A DNA stretch of 64,000 bases from Lasioglossum baleicum (lineage: Eukaryota; Arthropoda; Insecta; Hymenoptera; Halictidae): contig NW_027469083.1 in NCBI RefSeq assembly GCF_051020765.1, positions 1,116,001-1,180,000 of the forward strand, given 5' to 3'. Positions 59,370-64,000 of this stretch are shown piece by piece. The position numbers were made by a program, and so were the translations under genes. Within the stretch, counting starts at the first letter, position 1. Each line of letters begins with the position of its first letter. The notes below the pieces were generated by a model that was given only the letters and a program-made list of their open reading frames with translations, was not told where the DNA came from and did no database searches.

Positions 59370-61240
59370 TCATTCATGCGACGCATCGTCCGGAGGTACT
59401 CCGCGCAGGGAGCACAGTTCTCGGCGAGTATTTTCTATATTTGAACGAAACACTGGTCGCACTGAAATGTTGTCGGTGTCGGCACGTGGGGCTGGGGCTG
59501 GTTTTATGCAAATTATTTCGCTTTGTTCATTTTGCATAATTGGGTTTTGGGTGGGTGGGGAATCACTGGTGTCACTGTCACTTTTGTCTTTTCTTATCTT
59601 CTTCCAGATGAGTGTCACGTTTCGCTGACGCGGGGTTTGCGTTGGATTATTCGGCGCACGCTTGAGTTTGTTTGCATGTACAATCTTAAAATGGTTCCCT
59701 ACTTTAATTTTTACATTGTTTGAGTCTAAGATGTCGCAGATTTCATGTGGACCCGTATATTGCGCATCAAATTTGCCCTTGCAGGGTTCTTTGAGTAGGA
59801 ATACCTGTTCTATATCTTCCGGTGGTCGAAGGAGATTCTGTCGACGCTGGGTTTCGGATTTCGCTCGCTTATCGGTGTTGACCGGACGCGTGATTATCGC
59901 GGATTCTAATTTCGCGTCAGCGGAGGACTGTATTGAAATCTCCTGGGAGGGTTTCTTATCGCAAATCGCAGGAGACGCTACAATCATTGTTCGCGGGTTA
60001 TTGCAAAGGTATAGTATAATACGAAATTTGTTTCTCCTTTTTGCTGACGCGTATTTTACAGACGTATAATTTCTAGATGGATGGAAATCGCTTTGCGGTG
60101 CACGGATACTTGACCGTTGAGACTGGAAGAGATCATGTTCCGGCGAAAAATCAGAGGTAGGTTTTTGAAATGAAATATAGACTCTCTTTGACTCTGATTT
60201 AGAAATTATCGCGGGATGATCTTTTATGATCGACTCGTATGCTCGGTCTATACGAGGTAGAGTTTTATGCTTTATTTTATGTAGACGTTCTGTCGTCTTT
60301 AGAGAATCAAAGGCGGGGACATTTCCTTTCAACCTAGACTCGGAATAGAAACAATCGGACTTGATACCGGAGCTTGTAGAATAAACCTTCATAGGTTTGA
60401 ATTCGCGGGAGTCTTCTTTGGACTCTGGATTAAAATTGTCGGGATGGTTACCGAATGCGTCGGGATGATACCCGGAATTAGAAAGGTCGGGATGGTTACC
60501 GAATGCGTCGGGATGATACCCGGAATTAGAAAGGTCGGGATGGTTACCGAATGCGTCGGGATGGTTCCCGGAATTAGAAAGGTCGGAAGAGTACGACTCG
60601 ATTTCTTCTATCTCCAATGGGGGCAATCGAAATGAAACTCTTTCCGACGAGGTGTTAAAACACCGGAGGCTCGCTTTGCCTTTACGATTGGTGACGACGC
60701 AGTCACCCAGGAATACATCCGGCGCTACATTAACACGGCGGATATATCCCTGTTTAGGTCCTTCTACGTCGACCGCTATGCACGCAACGGTACGAGGTTC
60801 GAGGACGAATTCTTCGGATTTCGGAGGAGTCTTTGTTCGGACTCGATCCTCACGCTCCACGACCCGACTTCTCGCAGTGTACTCCGATATCTCTCGAGTC
60901 TCCTTCGATTCCGGCCGGCTTTTCACGGCGTTTTTCTCTAGGGAGTACTCGATCGAATCCCGAGGAGGCATTGAAATAACCTCCGTCACCGGGGCTCTGC
61001 AAGGTCTGACCGCGGGTGCACGAGGATTTGAGGAAGACACTCGAACGTTCCTTGCCGAATGTTCCTCACGCTTGGCGGCTGGAGTTTTAACGAGATCGTT
61101 GGTCATAGACGAAGGCATTGAAATAACCTCTGCTGCCAATTTATCGCGAGGCTCAGCCGTGGGCGCGCAAGGGTTCGAGAAGGGAACCCGAATGTTTCCT
61201 ATCGTTATGTATTCATTCGCAAAGGAGATCTCGGCTCCTG
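59370..61240 (-). pseudogene. E5 duplicate: distal Pol-frame ORF with shortened repeats
   Basis: As 35200-37430 but with 120 residues (360 bp) of HPD/QPD repeat missing at 60437-60590; the frame is maintained. Interrupted at 61240 by the E6 duplicate (CCTG 61237-61240). Confidence 0.85.
60437..60590 (-). repeat. HPD tandem repeat, contracted E5 duplicate
   Basis: Only about three 48-bp units and no QPD units remain. Confidence 0.85.
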
Positions 61241-63260
61241 TGTTACGTCGTCCGATGTACGACGTTGGCCTTGTACACACACTATGTATACAAGGTCTGA
61301 TCTGCATAAGATCCATACACCGTCCCCTAGACATAAGAGCATAATATTAAGATCTCATTATTGTATTGTTCTAATCCTTATCTCCGTCTCTACCCATCAC
61401 CATAACTTCACCTTGATCAACACCTTACCTCAGTTTCAACCCATCACCACGACACATAATGCAATAAAGTATTGCATCACTCTGGAAGCATCTAGAAGCT
61501 TCTAGAAACGTCGAGAAGTCCAAAGACTGCTGCATCAGCAGTCCCACGCTCGTAGAGGGCAATAGGACAGCCACGAGACTGCAGCGTCAGCAGAAATGCA
61601 CGTGCAGTCCCCGGGAGCGAAGACGCTGCTGCGTCAGCGGTTCTCCCACTCCGACGACTGAAGAACAAAGAGACTGCAGCGTCAGCTATCCCCACTCCGA
61701 ACGAAGGAGGCAAGGCAGAGCAGGCGCTTGCATCAGTCCGCCTCCATCTCGCGACTCGAGCAGTCCGCCTCCAGACAACGACTCGAACAGTCCGCCTTCA
61801 GCCAGCGACTCGCACAGACGTGCCTACCTGGCCTCAGAGTCAGTCCGGCTTCTTCCGACTTCAAGAGCAGACGTGTTCAGTCTAGCTCCGCGATAGTGAA
61901 GTGTGTCGATCCTTCACTCCTAATTCCAATTCCAATTCCAACTCTAACTCAACTCAACTCAAGTCTTAATTCTCATACATTATTCCTATAACATATTACA
62001 ATATCCATTATTCATTAATCCAATTACTACTCCTATTATAATACTACTTACATATTGTATACCAGTGTACTTACCAGTTCTTATTTAATATATCGTTGTT
62101 ATACCAGTGCTTCGATCTTGTTATTCTTGTGTTAGTTCAACACCATCTTCCAATTCAGTTCTTGCATCAAATATATTAAACTCGTGACATATCCGGACTT
62201 GGTCTAAAGTGCGCAGTGGAAACGCTGAGCCGCCAATAAGGAATTTGAAGCGAGTCATAGAGAAGTTCTCGTGCCACGTCTAGAATTGGTCTAAAGTGCG
62301 CAGTGGAAACGCTGAGCCGCCACTATAGACGTGAAGCGAGTTAACTACCAAAAAGGTTAATAACAAGTGGAAGTTCATTTTCATTATATTATTAATATTC
62401 CATCATTACTATTCCTTACCCATGCGACGCCCACGTCGAGCGGGACGCAAGTATCAACTTGCTAAATTGAGACGCGCGTTGAGAAATAAAGCGGTGCTCG
62501 ATCAAATCATTGCCACTACCGAGTGGACCGAACTTCTGGGAACCACCGAGCACATTCCGTGTGACGCGTCCGATTACGTTTCTGTATACGGTTGCCCTTG
62601 CAACCCTCCTAAAGAGGTCAACCACGCGGACCTCTCGCGAGCTCCGACGCCAGTTCTACATCCGGTCGATTGTCCAGAGGTGATCGACATAGCCGACGAC
62701 GACGACAGCCGAGACACGATCATCGTTCCCAGGGTCCGTTGCCGAATCATCCGTGACGTTCCTCTGCCAGCTCATCAACGTGTCGTCTTGCGGCCAGCAT
62801 CCAAGGCCACTAACGTCGTCCCGAACCGAGCAGCAGCAACTCTGCCAGATCTTCCCCACCTCGAGGACATCTGTATAGAAGATCTGATGTACGACACCTA
62901 CTGTCAGTACCGCCAGTTCCTGCTGCAACAATATTATTAGGCGTTAATACAACATTGCGGTGAGTCGTATAATATCTTGTATAATTGTTGAATCCTGTAA
63001 ACTCACCGTTCTCGTTGCATCCTCTCGCGCGCGATTCTTGTCGGGACACTTCTTGTAACCGCGTCGGACGTTCTCTTCTTGACTGCATCCATAGCAATAT
63101 CGGTTGTCCTAGTGCATATGACAGCCCGCGGCTGTCTCGGCACGAAAGACCACTCCTCAATTACTTGTCATATATCCACCGTCCGTCTGTCACTGTTCTT
63201 GAGTGCCATCCTTTTCTCTCTCTTGGTACCTGTAACAAAAACACAGTGACGGACGTGACA
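61241..63260 (+). repeat. E6 5' LTR, duplicate (2,020 bp)
   Basis: Same as 37431-39450, inserted after CCTG in the E5 duplicate. The E6 duplicate continues beyond the window. Confidence 0.94.
62422..62940 (+). CDS. LTR-encoded protein, E6 duplicate (172 aa)
   Basis: Identical to 38612-39130. Confidence 0.58.
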   Translation: MRRPRRAGRKYQLAKLRRALRNKAVLDQIIATTEWTELLGTTEHIPCDASDYVSVYGCPCNPPKEVNHADLSRAPTPVLHPVDCPEVIDIADDDDSRDTIIVPRVRCRIIRDVPLPAHQRVVLRPASKATNVVPNRAAATLPDLPHLEDICIEDLMYDTYCQYRQFLLQQYY

Positions 63261-63264
63261 AATT

Positions 63265-63281
63265 TGGCGCAGTCGGTAGGA
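63265..63281 (+). other. Primer-binding site, E6 duplicate
   Basis: TGGCGCAGTCGGTAGGA. Confidence 0.85.
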
Positions 63282-63371
63282 CATCGAAGTGGTCGCCGAT
63301 ATTTGCATTAATAAGCCCCGACGCGTGTGTGTACGAAATTCACATTTTAAATCTCATTTATATCCTCCAAA

Positions 63372-64000
63372 ATGTCTCGCCCAATCACGCGATCTCAAAG
63401 GGATCTCCAAGCAGATCCTAACGCAGACCTTCCCCCAATGACCGAGGAAGAGTTACTCCTTTATGCGCAAGACCTCGCCCGTAGAGAGCAATATCTCAAA
63501 GAGGAAACAGATTTCATTGCCAAATTGCGTCTCAAATATGAAGAAGACGCACAAAACCAAAAGAATATGCTCGACGAAATACGAAAAGAGCTTCGCAACA
63601 TCCAAATCACGAGTCAAACCCTACGTCAACAATCGCCTACACCAGGCCCTAGTAACGTCTCTAATATGCGGGAACCTTCACCGCCAGAGCCACGCGAAAT
63701 CCCACAGTATGAACCTACTGGTAATTTCGCTCTAAAACAAGCCGCCGAGCTTGTCCCTAGATTCGACGGTACTTCGTCTTCCGTCCTACAATTCATACGT
63801 GCATGCAAACGCGCGCGTGACACCGTACCGGCCACTGCAGAGCGTGCCCTCACGAAATTGCTCTGCAATAAACTCCACGATCGTGCTTATGCCGCTATAG
63901 AAGGCCAGCACATATTCACAATTTCTGCACTATGCGAGAAATTACGAACAGTACTGGGCCCATACAAATTCGTTGACCAGTACCGTGGCGATCTCGCGAG
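63372..64000 (+). CDS. gag: E6 duplicate Gag, N-terminal part (cut by window edge)
   Basis: Starts MSRPITRSQRDLQAD and is open to the last base, reaching the capsid region (LGPYKFVDQYRGDLA). Same as 39562 onward. Confidence 0.9.
   Translation, partial: MSRPITRSQRDLQADPNADLPPMTEEELLLYAQDLARREQYLKEETDFIAKLRLKYEEDAQNQKNMLDEIRKELRNIQITSQTLRQQSPTPGPSNVSNMREPSPPEPREIPQYEPTGNFALKQAAELVPRFDGTSSSVLQFIRACKRARDTVPATAERALTKLLCNKLHDRAYAAIEGQHIFTISALCEKLRTVLGPYKFVDQYRGDLA

Larger units (their letters stand above)
22377..64000. repeat. Tandem duplication 2 (26,603-bp unit; second copy truncated by the window edge)
   Basis: From the crossover in 48980-49090 rightward, the sequence repeats 22377/22487 onward: offset 26,603 through E4 and the first E3 fragment, 24,170 after the missing 2,433-bp unit, and 23,810 after a 360-bp repeat contraction. 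ORFs are otherwise identical. Confidence 0.9.

Overview
The whole 64 kb is repetitive DNA from one LTR-retrotransposon family (Ty3/Gypsy type) in an animal genome, most likely an insect. This rests on the 4-bp target-site duplications (TSDs), a primer-binding site (PBS) matching the tRNA-Ser-type site of insect errantiviruses, Gag with a CCHC knuckle, -1 frameshifted Pol, a GPY/F-type integrase tail, and an envelope gene that looks like the glycoprotein of arthropod chuviruses. The insect order cannot be resolved. I found no ordinary host gene, tRNA, rRNA or CRISPR array.

The family has very long LTRs (1.94-2.02 kb, TGTTAC...GTGACA). Each carries its own 171-172 codon ORF, an extended heat-shock-element-like array, and CncC/Maf-like sites. 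Internal order is PBS, gag (452 aa), a G_GGA_AAC slippery site with a perfect 10-bp stem-loop, protease, PR-RT linker, a variable HPD-rich tandem repeat, then an exchangeable cargo segment, a common C-terminal tail, polypurine tract and 3' LTR. Three cargos are seen: the integrase C-terminal remnant (E2, E5), an envelope gene (E3, E6), and a 136-aa cysteine-rich protein (E4). RT, RNase H and integrase core occur only in the outer fragments E0 and E1.

Layout, by nesting. E0 (minus strand, RT/RNase H, 1-1031) is interrupted by a plus-strand LTR (1032-1933). That LTR is interrupted by E1 (minus, from 1934), whose integrase gene lies in three in-frame pieces separated by a solo LTR (4558-6501, TSD TGGG) and by E2 (7035-14592, TSD GTGT). 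E1 also contains E3 (minus, 3' LTR 15213-17179). E3 contains E4 (21886-30265, TSD ATGC) and E5 (3' LTR 33186-35133). E5 contains the intact plus-strand E6 (37431-46719, TSD CCTG), so six layers belong to the same family.

Three unequal crossovers between LTRs of different insertions were then superimposed, each leaving a chimeric LTR at its junction: a 4,625-bp duplication (chimera 17261-19217), a 2,433-bp duplication (chimera 30753-32698) and a 26.6-kb duplication (chimera 48499-50444). The last repeats E4, E3, E5 and E6 to the right edge, where the second E6 is cut off in gag.

Functional picture (inference): elements lacking RT and integrase, but keeping intact gag, protease and a cargo gene, have inserted repeatedly, so they were mobilised in trans by autonomous relatives. 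The set resembles a divided retrovirus, with Gag-Pol on one element and Gag-PR-Env or Gag-PR-cysteine-rich protein on others.
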